DNA of 64,000 nt from Magnolia sinica (lineage: Eukaryota > Streptophyta > Magnoliopsida > Magnoliales > Magnoliaceae). Under the pieces are notes generated by a model. That model was not told where the DNA came from. It saw nothing but the letters and a program-made list of their open reading frames with translations, and did not search any database. Numbering within the stretch: position 1 is the first letter of the stretch; every line of letters starts with the position of its first letter. The translations under genes and the position numbers were made by a program. The stretch is taken from assembly GCF_029962835.1 (NCBI RefSeq), contig NC_080582.1, positions 75,822,177-75,886,176 of the forward strand, read 5' to 3'. Of the stretch, positions 34,425 through 46,379 are shown in pieces.

Positions 34425-37400
34425 TCCTATAACCTAAACCTATTCTCAAATCTCAAAACCTATAACTACAACCTAAACCTATAACATATAACCTAAACTC
34501 AATTCCTTAAACTTTAACCTACAACCTAACCTAAACCTATACTTAGAACCTAAACCAATTCTTAAATCCCAAAACCTATAACTATAACTTAAACCTTAAC
34601 CTAAACCTATAAGCCGTAACCTAAACATATAACCTAAACTCAATTCCCTAAACTTTAACCTACAACCTAATCTAAACCTATACTTATAACCTAAACCTAT
34701 TCTCAAATCCCAAAACCTATAACCTAAACCTTAACCTATAACCTATAACCTATAACCTAAACTCAATTCCCTAAACCTTAACCTATAACCTAACCTAAAC
34801 CTATACTTATAACCTAAATCTATACTTATAAGAAAAACCTATAACCTACAACATTAACCTTAACCTATAACCTAAACCAATACTTATAACCTAAACATAA
34901 ACTTCTAACCTTAACCTAAATCTATTCTCAAATCCCAAAACCTATACTCATTGCCTTACACCTAAACCTTAAATATTAATCTTAACCTAAACTTATAACC
35001 TTAACCTAAACTTATAACCTTAACCTATAACCTATAACCTAAACCTATACTTATAACCTTAACCTAAACTTCTAACCTTAACCTAAACCTATTCTCAAAT
35101 TCCAAAACCTATATCCTAAACCTAAAACTTAACCTATAACCTCTAACCTATACCTATAACCTATTACCTAAACACAATTCCTTAAACCTTAACCCATAAC
35201 TTAACCTATGCCTAAACCTAAACCCAAACCCAAAACCTAAATGTATTCTCAAATTCCTAAACCTAAACCCACACCTAATCCTTATCTCAACTCCCTAACC
35301 TAAACCTAAACCTAAACTTGAAAACCCAAACCTAAACCCCATCCCGAACCCGAACCCGATTTCCTAAACCTAAACCTTAACCTAAACCTATAACCTTAAC
35401 CTTAACCTAAACCAAAACGTATGACCTAAAACCTTAACCTATAACCTATAACCTAAACTTATAACCTATAACCTAACCTTAACCTAAACCTAAAACCTAA
35501 ACCTTAACCTAAAACCTAAAACCTAAACCTAAACCTAAACCTAAAACCTAAATGTATTCTCAAATCCCTAAACCTAAACCTACACCTAATCCTAATCTCA
35601 ACTCCTTAACCTAAACTTTAAAACCTAAACCCAAACCCGATCCCAAACCCGAACCCGATTTCCTAAACCTAAATCTTAACATATTCTCAATTCCCTAAAC
35701 TTATAGCTTATAATCTAAACTTAAATCTAAACCTTAACCTAAACCTAAACCAAAACCTATGACCTATAACCTAAACTTATAACCTATAACCTAACCTTAA
35801 CCTAAACCTTAACCTATAACCTAAACCTAAACCTAAACCCAAAACCTAAATGTATTCTCAAATCCCTAAACCTAAACCTACACCTAATCCTAATCTCAAC
35901 TCCCTAACCTAAACCTAAACCTAAACTTGAAAACCCAAACCTAAACCCAATCCCGAACCCGAACCCAATTTCCTAAACCTAAACCTTAACCTATTCTCAA
36001 TTCCCTAAACCTATATAGCTTATAATCTAAACCTAAACCTTAACCTAAACCTAAACCTAAACCTAAACCTAAACCTTTACCTAAACCTATAACCTTAACC
36101 TAAACCAAAACCTATGACCTAAAACCTTAACCTATAACCTATAACCTAAACTTATAACCTATAACCTAACCTTAACCTAAACCTAAAACCTAAACCTTAA
36201 CCTATAACCTAAACCTAAAACCTAAATGTATTCTCAAATCCCTAAACCTAAACCTACACCTAATCCTAATCTCAACTCCCTAACCTAAACTTAAACCTAA
36301 ACTTTAAAACCCAAACCTAAACCCGATCCCGAACCCGAACCCGATTTTCTAAACCTAAATCTTAACCTATTCTCAATTCCCTAAACCTATAGCTTATAAT
36401 CTAAACCTAAATCTAAACCTTAACCTAAACCTAAACCAAAACCTATGACCTAAAACCTTAACCTATAACCTATAACCTAAACTTATAACCTATAACCTAA
36501 CCTTAACCTAAACCTTAACCTATAACCTAAATCTAAACATAAACCTAAAACCTAAATGTATTCTCAAATCTCTAAACCTAAACCTACACCTACACCTAAT
36601 CCTAATCTCAACTCCCTAACCTAAACCTAAACCTACACCTACACCTACACCTAATCCTAATCTCAACTCCCTAACCTAAACCTAAACCTAAACTTGAAAA
36701 CCCAAACCTAAACCCAATCCCGAACCCGAACCCGATTTCCTAAACCTAAACCTTAACCTATTCTCAATTCCCTAAACCTATATAGCTTATAATCTAAACC
36801 TAAACCTTAACCTAAACCTAAACCTAAACCTTTACCTAAACCTATAACCTTAACCTAAACCAAAACCTATGACCTAAAACCTTAACCTATAACCTATAAC
36901 CTAAACTTATAACCTATAACCTAACCTTAACCTAAACCTAAAACCTAAACCTTAACCTATAACCTAAAACCTAAACCTAAACCTAAAACCTAAATGTATT
37001 CTCAAATCCCTAAACCTAAACCTACACCTAATCCTAATCTCAACTCCCTAACCTAAACTTAAACCTAAACTTTAAAACCCAAACCTAAACCCGATCCCGA
37101 ACCCGAACCCGATTTCCTAAACCTAAATCTTAACCTATTCTCAATTCCCTAAACCTATAGCTTATAATCTAAACCTAAATCTAAACCTTAACCAAAACCA
37201 AAACCAAAACCTATGACCTAAAACCTTAACCTATAAACTATACCTTAAACTTATAACCTATAACCTAACCTTAACCTAAACCTTAACCTATAACCTAAAC
37301 CTAAACCTAAACCTAAACCCAAAACCTAAATGTATTCTCAAATCCCTAAACCTAAACCTACACCTAATCCTAATCTCAACTCCCTAACCTAAACCTAAAC

Positions 37401-40400
37401 CTAAACTTGAAAACCCAAACCTAAACCCAATCCCGAACCCGAACCCGATTTCCTAAACCTAAACCTTAACCTATTCTCAATTCCCTAAACCTATATAGCT
37501 TATAATCTAAACTTAAACCTAAACCTAAAACCTAAAACCTAAACCAAAACCTATAACCTAAACCAAAACCAAAACCTATAGCCTAAACCCAAACCTATTC
37601 TCAAATTCAAAAACCTATAACCTAAACCGTTAACCTATAACCTAAATCAAAACCTATAACCTAAACCAAAACTAAAACCTATAACCTAAACCTGAACCCA
37701 TTATCAAATCCCAAAACCTATAACTTAAACCGAAACCAAAACCTATAACCTAAACCTAACATTTCCCTAAACCCATAACCTAAACATAATTCTCTAAAGC
37801 TAAACCTACACCTAATCCTAATCTCAACTCCCTAACCTAAACCTAAACTTGAAAACTCAAACTTAAACCCAATCCCGAACCTGAACCCGATTTCCTAAAC
37901 CTAAACCATAACCCATTCTCAAATCTAAAAACCTATGACCTAAACCAAAACCAAAACCAAAACTTATAACCTAAGCCCGAACCCATTCTCAAATCCCAAA
38001 ACCTATAACCTAAACCAAAATCAAAACCTATAACCTAAAACCGAACCTATTCTCAAATTTCAAAACCTATAACCTAAACCTAAACCTTAACCTAAACCTA
38101 TAACCTATAACTAAAACCTATAACCTAAACCCGAACACATTCTCAAATCCTATAACCTATAACCTAAACCTAAACCTAAACCTAAACCTATAACCAATAA
38201 CCTAAACCAAAACCAAAACCTATAACCTAAACCCGAACCCATTTTCAAATCCAAAAACCTATAACCTAAACCTAAACCTTAACCTATAACCTAAATCAAA
38301 ACCTATAACCAAAACCAAAACCAAAACCTATAACGTATAACATAAACCTGAACCCATTCTCAAATCCCAAAACCTATAACATAAAACAAAACCAAAACCT
38401 ATAACCTAAACCCGAACCCATTCTCAAATCCCAAAACCTATAACCTAAACCTAAACCTTAACCTAAACCTAAACCTATAACCTAAACTTAAATCCCTAAA
38501 CCTAAACCTAAACCTAATCCTATAACCTAAACTCAAATCCCTAAACCTTAACTTATAACCTAACCCAAACCTATACTTATAACCTAAAACTATTCTCAAA
38601 TCCCAAAACCTATAACCTAAACCTAACCTTTCCCTAAACCTATAACCTAAACTCAATTCCCTAAACCTAAACCTAGACCTAAACCTAAACCTATAGCCTA
38701 AACTCAAATCCCTAAACCTTAACCTATAACCTAACCTAAACTTATACTTATAACCTAAAACTATTCTCAAACCCCAAAACCTATAACCTAAACCTTACCT
38801 TTCTCTAAACCTATAACCTAAACTCAATTCCCTAAAGCTAAACCTACACCTAATCATAATCTCAACTCCCTAACCTAAACCTAAACCTAAACTTTAAAAC
38901 CCAAACTTAAACCCAATCCCGAAATTGAATCCGATTTCCTAAACCTAAACCATAACCCATTCTCAAATCCAAAAACCTATAACCTAAACCTAAACCAAAA
39001 CCAAAACTTATAACCTAAACCCGAACCCATTCTCAAATCCCAAAACCTATAACCTAAACTAAAACCAAAACCTATAACCTAAACCCGAACCCATTCTCAA
39101 ATCCCAAAACCTATAACCTAACCTAAACCTTAACTTAAACCTATAACCAAAACCTATAACTCAAACCAAAACCAAAACCTATAGCCTAAACCCGAACTCA
39201 TTCTCAAATCCCAAAACCTATAACTTAAACCTAAACCTAAACCTAAACCTTAACCTAAACCTATAAACCTATAACCTAAATCAAAACCAAAACCTAAACC
39301 TAAAACCTAAACCTATAGCCTATAATCTAAATCAAAACCTATTACCTTTCCCTAAACCTTAACCAAAACCTAAACCTAAAACCTAAACTTATAACCTATA
39401 ACCTAAATCAAAACCTATTACCTTTCCCTAAACCTTAACCTAAACCTATAACCTATAACCTAAATCAAAACCTATTACATTTCCCTAAACCTTAACCTAA
39501 ACCTATAACCTATAACCTAAATCAAAACCAAAACCAAAACCTAAAACCTAAACCTATAACCTATAATCTAAATCAAAACATATAGCCTAAACCAAAACCA
39601 AAACCTATATCCTAAACCCGAACCCATTCTCAAATCCTATAACCTAAACCTAAACCTATAACCTATAACCTAAACCAAAACCTATAACCTAAACCAAAGC
39701 CAAAACCTATAGCCTAAACCCGAACCCATTCTCAAATCCAAAAACCTATAACCTAAACCTAAACCTTAACCTAAACCGTTAACCTATAACCTAAATCAAA
39801 ACCTATAACCTAAACCAAAACCAAAACCTATAACCTAAACCTGAACCCATTATCAAATCCTAAAACCTAAACCTAAACCTAAACCTAAACCTAAACCTAA
39901 AACCTAAACATAAACCTATAACCTAAACTCAAATCCCTAAACCTTAACTTATAACCTAATCTGAACCTATACTTATAACCTAAAACTATTCTCAAATCCC
40001 AAAACCTATAACCTAAACCTAAACCTAACCTTTCCTTAAACCTATAACCTAAACTCAATTCCCTAAACCTAAACCTAGACCTAAACCTAAACCTATAGCC
40101 TAAACTAAAATCCTTAAACCTTAACCTATAACATAACTCAAACCTATACTTATAACCTAAAATTATTCCCAAATCCCAAAACCTATAACTTAAACCTAAC
40201 CCTTTCCCTACCTATAACCTAAACTCAATTCCCTAAAGCTAAACCTACATCTAATCCTAATCTCAACTCCCTAACCTGAACCTAAACCTAAACTTGAAAA
40301 TCCAAACTTAAACCCAATCCCGAACCTGAACCTGATTTCTTAAACCTAAACCATAATCCATTCTCAAATCCAAAAACCTATAACGTAAACCAAAACCAAA

Positions 40401-41594
40401 ACTTATAACCTAAACTCGAACCCATTCTCAAATCTCAAAACCTATAACCTAAACCAAAACCAAAACCTATAACCTAAACCCGAACCCATTCTCAAATCCC
40501 AAAACCTATAACCTAAACCTAAACCTTAACCTAAACCTATAACCTATAACCTAAACCTATAACCTATAACCTAAACCAAAACCATAACCTATAACCTAAG
40601 CTCGAACCCATTCTCAAATCCCAAAACCTATAACTTAAACCTAAACCTATAACCTATAACCTAAACCAAAACCTATAACCTAAACTTGAACTCATTCTCA
40701 AATCCCAAAACCTATAATCTAAACTTAAACCTTAACATAAACCTATAACTTATAACCTAAATTAAAACCTATAACCTAAACCAAAACTAAAACCTATAAC
40801 CTAAACCCGAACCCATTCTCAAATCTAAAACCTATAACCTAAACAAAAACCTATAACCTAAACCAAAACTAAAACCTATAACCTAAACCTAAACCTATTC
40901 TCAAATCCTAAAACCTATAATCTAAACCTAAACCGTAACTTAATCCTATAACCTAAACTCAAATCCCTAAACCTTAACCTATAACCTAGCCTAAACCTAT
41001 ACTTATAACCTAAAACTATTCCCAAATTCCAAAACCTATAACCTAAACCTAACCTCCTATAACCTAAACTTAATTCCCTAAAGCTAAACCTACACCTAAT
41101 CCTAATCTCAACTCCCTAACCTAAACCTAAACCTAAACTTGAAAGCTCAAACTTAAACCCAATCCCAAACCTGAACCCGATTTCCTAAACCTAAACCATC
41201 ACCCATTCTCAATTCCCTAAAGCTATAACCTATAACTTAAACCTAAACTTAAACCTAAACCTAACCTAAACTTATAACCTTTCCCTAAACCTTTAACTTA
41301 AACTTAAACTTAAAACCTAGATGTATTCTCAAATTCTTAAACCCAAACCTACACATAATCCTAATCTTAACTCCTTAACCTAAACCTAAACTTGAAAACT
41401 CAAACCTAAACCCGATCCCGAACCCAAACCCGATTTCCTAAACCTAAACCTATAATCAAGTTCCCAAAAGCTATAACCTATAACCAAAACCTAAACCTAA
41501 ACCAAAACCAGAACCTATAACCTAAACTTAATTATAACCTATAGCCTAACCTTAACCTAAACCTATAACTTAAACCTAAACCAAAACCTATAAT
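34425..41594. repeat. Telomere-like degenerate minisatellite array, (CCTAAA)n with CCTATAA and CCTTAA variants
   Basis: About 7.2 kb consists almost wholly of short C-rich units on the plus strand: CCTAAA (most frequent), CCTATAA, CCTTAA, CCAAAA, CCCGAA, with isolated CCCTAAA (the Arabidopsis-type telomere unit). The G-rich strand is the minus strand throughout. Higher-order units exist: the marker 'aatgtattctcaaat' recurs at about 35240, 35551, 35850, 36226, 36557, 36993, 37329 and 41331. A second type, 'ccgaacccattctcaaatccc', dominates 37600-40850. The low-complexity minus-strand frames at 38438-38770 and 39897-40172 are products of the repeat. Confidence 0.95.
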
Positions 41595-42061
41595 CATATG
41601 GTGAGACCATTTCTTTTGTATCAATTTCATTCATCTTTGAGTTTTTTTTTTTAATTCATTAAGAAAAAAAAAGTGGTTATACGTGATGCACTTCTTTCAC
41701 TGTCTTTCTTTTTCCCAATTGGCATTCTAATTTATGAATAACATGACTGTTTGTAGGATGGTGGAATATACGAAGCTGTTAAAATTTCAGGATGAGGTCG
41801 AGCACATTTCTCTAATGAAGCCAAAGATTTGTATTTTCAGCATTATTATAATTGTAATTATAATTGATTGAATGAATTAAATTGTAATTGATTATAATCG
41901 TAATTGATTGAATGAAGGATTGTAATTATAATTGATTCAATGAAGGATTGTAATTAAATGAATGAATGATGTAATTGATTGAATGAAGGATTGTAATTGA
42001 ATGAATGAATGATTGTACATGTGGTAATTGAATGAACAAATGATTTAATTTTTAAATGTAC
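41595..42061. other. CACTA interior right of the array: possible exon and tandem repeat
   Basis: A pyrimidine-rich tract and TTTGTAG (41750-41756) resemble an intron 3' end. The following short frame starting ATG at 41758 is 37 codons and unrecognised. From about 41838 to 42050 a unit of about 27-33 bp ('attgattgaatgaaggattg') repeats five or six times with drift. Confidence 0.5.
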
Positions 42062-42381
42062 AAAATAGCTACGGATATTGACCGTAGCCACTCATCAGAC
42101 AGGTGTAGCCTTTTCAATTTTGGCATATTGCTATGGACTTTTAGCTACAAATAATATCCGTAGTTGTTTGAAGTTTTCGCTACAGATATAATTGCTACGG
42201 ATTATATCTGTAGCTGTTGTAATATATAGCTACGGATTAAATTTGTAGCCATAGGCTCCAGACCTATTGTTACGGCACCTACGACGACGATCGTGCAACG
42301 GACTAGCTACGGACTAAAACCGTATCCATAGGTCTATGGCTATGGATTTTATCCGTAGCCTTTGCTCCTTTTTTGGTAGTG
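42062..42381. repeat. CACTA right subterminal region
   Basis: At least six GCTACGGAT or ATCCGTAGC type motifs alternate in both orientations over 300 bp. This matches the left side and fits transposase-binding repeats of CACTA elements. Confidence 0.88.
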
Positions 42382-43499
42382 ATGTGTCTGGAGTGGTGCA
42401 TGCCGCGACCGTGAGATGAAGTTCACAGAGGGAGTGTAGGCGAGGGCATGCATCATATCATACCATCTTTGCATTAATAAGAGTATTTAGGGCTTGATTG
42501 TTGTACTGCCTTATCATTTCTGCTTGATTGAATTGATAACATGTTAACCTTTGCCTTATAGCTCCACTGAGTTGATCACTCACTCCTACGTTCTGGGACG
42601 GTGTTTTAAACACCAACCAGACTCTATCTTAGTTGCAGATGGCGATGCGACGCATGAGACGGAGCCTGACTTCTACGACGATGAGCAGGAGTTCTCTTAC
42701 ATGCAGTTATCAGGCGGGTTTACTTAGACCGTCCTGATCGACAGGGGCTGCAGGGCTTATCATTTGTAGTTGGAATATCTTTGATATTTCGTATTTTGAA
42801 CTAATACATGTAATTATTTGACCTGTCAATATATTCATACTCTGGAGACCGGCAATGGTCTATACATTTCATATACTCGTATATACATCTCTCAGTCTTC
42901 CGCTTACGTTATTTTACTGCCTCTAATGTATGATATACTGATTTGATATAATCTCACTCATGTTTACTGCACTAATATAGATAATATTTAATCATCATCA
43001 TATATGTTGCATAAGTGATGTTTTGGAACTCGGGAGTTGGGCTCTTGCTCGACCCCCGATTTTCAAGGCGTTACAGTTCCAGTGCTACGTACTGGAACAC
43101 GCAAGTCCCATGGTCCTCGGACTAGGTAAGCAAATATTATAGTACTCCAACACTTTCATTTAAACCACTTTTTCTTCTCTTCTTTTTCCAATGTGGGACT
43201 ATTCCCAAAAACCCACAAAAAGGTGTTTTTGAAACACTTTTATATATTATATAATATTTATTTTAAATTTTATATTTATATAAAATCAATAATTTTTGCA
43301 ACATTGTATTTAACTCATTCTTTGGATATTTTCCTAAAATGATCTCTCCAAATGGATGGAAGGCGTGGATACAAAACATACATCTTGGTGGGGCCCAGGG
43401 AACTTGGTGACGTCAATTCAGTAGCGAGTCTCGCTACTCAACCTTTAAGCGGCTTATCCGCGCCCGTGTCTAACGTGGGACTCTCCCTGTAGGTGATCC

Positions 43500-43997
43500 G
43501 GACGCGGATTTCCTGCGAAAGCCTTTTGGGGAGTTCCTGCGCTGGGAAGGCAGGACGGACCCATTGTGATGTTTGTGAGAAATCCTCTCCGTCCATTCGT
43601 TTTTACAGTTCATGTCAGGACATGAGGCCAAAAATGAACCGTATCCAATGCTCAAGTGGGCTGAAAACATGAAAATTGAACGTTCACAGTTGAAATACTG
43701 GTGGGCCCATTAAAATTTCGAATCATGTTAATATTTGTGTTTTCGGTTCATCCCAATAGAAATGACAATATTAACAGTATGGATGGCATGTAAACATGAC
43801 TATCCAACCCACCCTGCAAGGTTTCAACCCTAGAAATTTTCCTAACTACTTTTTTTTTTCCCTTTGGTACGGCCCACTTAGTCCTCGATCTGCTCACTTT
43901 GGTCTAATGTCTTCAAATGAGCTATCAAACGGATGGACAGAGTCGATTCCTGACAAACATCATGGTGGCAAAAGGCTTCCGCTGGAAATCTGCGTCA
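43500..43997. mobile_element. Fold-back Mutator-type MITE, GGACGCGGATTTCC subfamily
   Basis: It is flanked by AGGTGATCC (43491-43499) and AGGTGATCG (43998-44006), a 9-bp duplication. Segment A has the single AGGTGATCC at 9260-9268. The ends GACGCGGATTTCCTGCG and CGCTGGAAATCTGCGTC are inverted. It is 498 bp. The C copy at the same site (59864-61381) is enlarged by nested MITEs. Confidence 0.9.
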
Positions 43998-44407
43998 AGG
44001 TGATCGAAGGCCAGTTAGCAGGCTAGTATTATCATCTGCGGGGCCATCACCCTAACAAAAACATGGATGGCTTACAATAAATCGCTAACAATCCACGCTC
44101 CACACACATGGTCACCTCATGAGGAACCGACTTTATTTTTAGCTAAACACGCATGCCATGTTGGCTCACATGCCATGTGTAAAGATTCGCTTAACCCAAC
44201 AGATGCGGATTGTGCAGTGAGTAGGCGAGCTAGTTTGGACTCCTCAATCCACGAGTAAAAACATAAGAAAAATAGAAAATAAATTTTACAAAATTCGTAC
44301 TTTGATTAACGAATTAAAATTAAGTAGTTTACGACTCTTTAAATAGGGATACCAAGCCTGGGAAGAAGTTTCAGAATTAAACTACATCTAGAACTCCCTA
44401 AAATTCA

Positions 44408-44464
44408 TAACTTATTATAAATAGTAAATTTATTATTTACTATTTATAGTAAGTTTCCTATATA
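44408..44464. repeat. 57-bp hairpin insertion
   Basis: 'acttattataaatagtaaat' is followed after five bases by its near-perfect reverse complement (one mismatch). The paralogue in C (about 61766-61775) joins 'aaattca' directly to 'gcttaatc', so this is an insertion here or a precise loss there. Confidence 0.75.
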
Positions 44465-44597
44465 GCTTAATCATGTTATTCTTTTAATTTTTCTAAACAT
44501 TTTTCATGTTGGACATAACTCCATAGAATTCCATGAGTTACAGTCAAATCAAAACTTACTAGAAATAATAAAAATGGAAATAAATATAGAATTCAAC

Positions 44598-44745
44598 TGT
44601 CGGCGTGGGCAACCTGGCATAGCGTGGTTGTTGGCTAAAGTAACTCGCTAGGTTGGTTAGAAATTCGACGTGGGCAACCCGGCATAGCTGGGTTGGTTGG
44701 CTAAAGTAACTCGTTGGGTTGGTTGGCTAAAGTAGCTCGTCCCAT
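44598..44745. repeat. Short tandem repeat with 'ggttggctaaagtaactcg' units
   Basis: Units of about 70 bp ('gacgtgggcaacctggcatag...ggttggttggctaaagtaactcg') and shorter sub-units repeat. The same structure is in C at about 61970-62110. Confidence 0.75.
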
Positions 44746-46100
44746 CCCAAAATCATATATGGTACGTCGACTAATTCATTCTAATTTGCGAAATATGCAT
44801 GTTTTAAGGTTCTACCAGTCTTGATGACTTCTGCCTCCGATCGAGCCTTCTCTGGCCCATCCTGAACATGAAAGTGTCCATGACCCACTCTACAAAAGGC
44901 TGCCCATATATTTTTCAATCTCATTTTAGAACATAACAAAAAATTTAAGTATATCAAAAGCTTAAGTGGACAACACCCTTGTTGAGAACTTCTTGAGGAT
45001 CTTAGAAGTTATGAATCAAGCTTATTCTTGAGTTTTCACTTCATTCATGTCTTTCGGAAACAGGTTGGATGACAAATAAAAATCACCGGGGGTCTAGAAA
45101 AGTTTCAATGGACATCATTGTCCCTACTCCTTCCTGTGGTGTGGTCCATTTGAGCTTTGGATATGTTTTAATTTTGAGCCCATGTCGTAAAATGCACTAA
45201 AAAAAATGGACGGTCGACAGTTTACTCATACTAACTACACAATCTGCGTCCTATGCCAACTACTTTCACTTGAGGCCCACTCCACACGCTTGGGGTCCAC
45301 TTCTTGTCCCATTGCTGATGGTGTAAGCTTGTGTGCATCTACAAAGAATCTGGACCATTCATCCGGTTGGTCTCTGTGGCCAACCTGTCCACGGCAATAT
45401 TTACTTCCCACGTGATTATCGTCACGTGTGCTGCACCTACCATTCCTACAATGACCGAGCTGCGGTGTGTTTCATTGAAGACGCTCTTTCATTTAAATGG
45501 TACATTGCATGCATCTCGATTTTTAATTAATTCTTTTACATAAAAAATATTATCTATTTTTCTACCGGATGTACTGTGATTACTCATGTAATGTACGGTT
45601 TGCATGGCTACGATGCTCCTTTATTAAAATGCATAAATCCAACAATGTCTTGTCATTGTCGTCCTCATCTAGATCTTATTTTAATTATCTAACTGGTGGA
45701 AGCGGATTGGCTGGTGTACCACACACCAGCTATTAAGAGACAACTTTCTAAGTAGGATATTGGTACGTCTTTTTTACTGCAGGCAATGGGTTAGGCCTCT
45801 GTTCAAAATCAATGCATGGGCCAACCCAATCTCAGGGCTTGTCTCTTCTTGCATTTGGGCAGTTTCCTTATCATCCTTTCAGGGCCGGTTTGGAACTGAG
45901 GACTAGGTGGTATATAAATGCACCGGGTCTAGTATAAACTCTAACAAGTGTTTGGAAATGATGGGAAGAATTAGATTAATTCGGATATCATTCAACTAGT
46001 AATGTTAAGAGATAGGTAGGAGTTAAATCCACTACATTGGTGGGCCTTATATTGATGCATGTGTTTTATCCATGTTATCTATTTATATGCGCCCTTTATA

Positions 46101-46379
46101 CATCATAATCGAGTTGTATATGTATACAGGTAACTAGCGTCAATTGTGCAATATGGTCCGTTGATTACAATTACATGTTCTACCATACTCATGTTTCATT
46201 TATTATAGTGTTTTTCACAAAGGAAGAATTTGATCCCATACATGAGATTGGACAATCAAATTACCATAGTATTTTAGGACATAATCAATATAATAATTGT
46301 GTTAATTCCACCAAATGCAATTATATACCATTTAATCTCTCATCCCAAATAGGCACTTAGAACCTTTAACCTGTACAAA
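46101..46379. other. Unassigned AT-rich spacer
   Basis: This lies beyond the point where the C copy is interrupted by a CACTA end (63473). It has no recognisable repeat or coding signature. Confidence 0.5.

Larger units (their letters stand above)
31993..42381. mobile_element. CACTA (CMC/En-Spm) non-autonomous transposon carrying a telomere-like array
   Basis: The 10,389-bp element has perfect 13-bp inverted ends CACTACCAAAAAA / TTTTTTGGTAGTG and a 3-bp target repeat ATG (31990-31992, 42382-42384). Subterminal repeats of the GCTACGGAT type occur in both orientations at 32020-32095 and 42065-42360, as expected for transposase binding in this superfamily. I find no transposase (no TNPA/TNPD-like frame). 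Instead it carries a MITE piece, a gene-like leader, Tourist MITEs, a palindrome and a 7.2-kb CCTAAA-like array. Confidence 0.93.
29604..43075 (+). mobile_element. Tekay/Del-like solo LTR split by a CACTA element
   Basis: It begins TGTAACGTCTCG and ends AAGGCGTTACA, flanked by GTTCC at 29599-29603 and 43076-43080. Removing the CACTA and its target repeat leaves about 3.08 kb, close to the 3,061-bp solo LTR at 11797-14857. Shared blocks include 'actcactcc' and 'gacggtgttttaaacaccaac', and a GA-rich leader after TATATAA at 30383. A module of about 110 bp ('gacatggtggtatgggacac...gacgagcc') is tandemly doubled at 31630-31805. There is no internal retroelement region, so it is a solo LTR. Confidence 0.88.
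22925..43303 (-). mobile_element. Ty1/copia retrotransposon, degenerate, with nested insertions
   Basis: Both outer ends are TGTTG...CAACA, and the element is flanked by TTGTA (22920-22924 and 43304-43308). Left LTR is 22925-24207. The right LTR is 28696-29603 plus 43081-43303. The internal region 24208-28695 codes, on the minus strand, gag, protease, integrase, RT and RNase H in copia order. A polypurine tract (AAGTGGAGGAT on the minus strand) adjoins the left LTR. Stops and altered catalytic residues show it is dead. Without the nested DNA it is about 6.9 kb. Confidence 0.92.
28696..43303 (-). repeat. Copia 5' LTR (right in window), split by nested elements
   Basis: The LTR parts are 28696-29603 and 43081-43303, about 1,131 bp. 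They align block by block with 22925-24207, including 'ccatggtcctcggacta' and 'ccaatgtgggactattccc'. The break occurs after 'gagtgttcc', with GTTCC repeated at 43076-43080. It lacks the 140-bp piece present in the left LTR. Confidence 0.9.
22515..43465. mobile_element. Fold-back Mutator-type MITE split by the nested retrotransposon stack
   Basis: The element parts are 22515-22924 and 43309-43465, about 567 bp in total. Flanks are GTGTTTAAC (22506-22514) and GTGTCTAAC (43466-43474). Segment A has the empty site GTTTCTAAC at 9235-9243, and C carries an uninterrupted MITE at the same place (59280-59829). The ends carry GACGCGGATTAG and its inverse, plus TGACGTCA boxes. This is the outermost shell of the stack. 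Confidence 0.9.
43998..46100. repeat. Segment B, right part, duplicated at 61382-63472
   Basis: Shared landmarks in order are 'ggctagtattatcatctg', 'gccatgtgtaaagatt', 'ggcatagctgggttggttgg', 'catgtctttcgg/gg', 'ttgtgtgcatctacaaagaat' and 'ggtgtaccacacaccagc'. A diverged fold-back body lies at about 44880-45230. Frames at 45206-45543 recur in C but show no domain and differ in frame. No gene is recognised. Confidence 0.7.

Noticed and set aside
38438..38770. A 110-codon minus-strand frame of repeating arginine-phenylalanine and glycine-tyrosine residues
   Set aside because: It is generated by the telomere-like repeat; composition follows the repeat unit and there is no independent coding signal. 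The same holds for 39897-40172.
34425..41594. The array as a true chromosome end
   Set aside because: It is internal to a CACTA element, is highly degenerate, and single-copy-like flanks continue on both sides.
34425..41594. CRISPR-like or regularly spaced repeat system
   Set aside because: Units are contiguous with no unique spacers, and the surroundings are plant nuclear DNA.
45206..45543. Several frames repeated at 62562-62863
   Set aside because: Their repetition is due to the segmental duplication. Frame length differs and no domain is recognisable.
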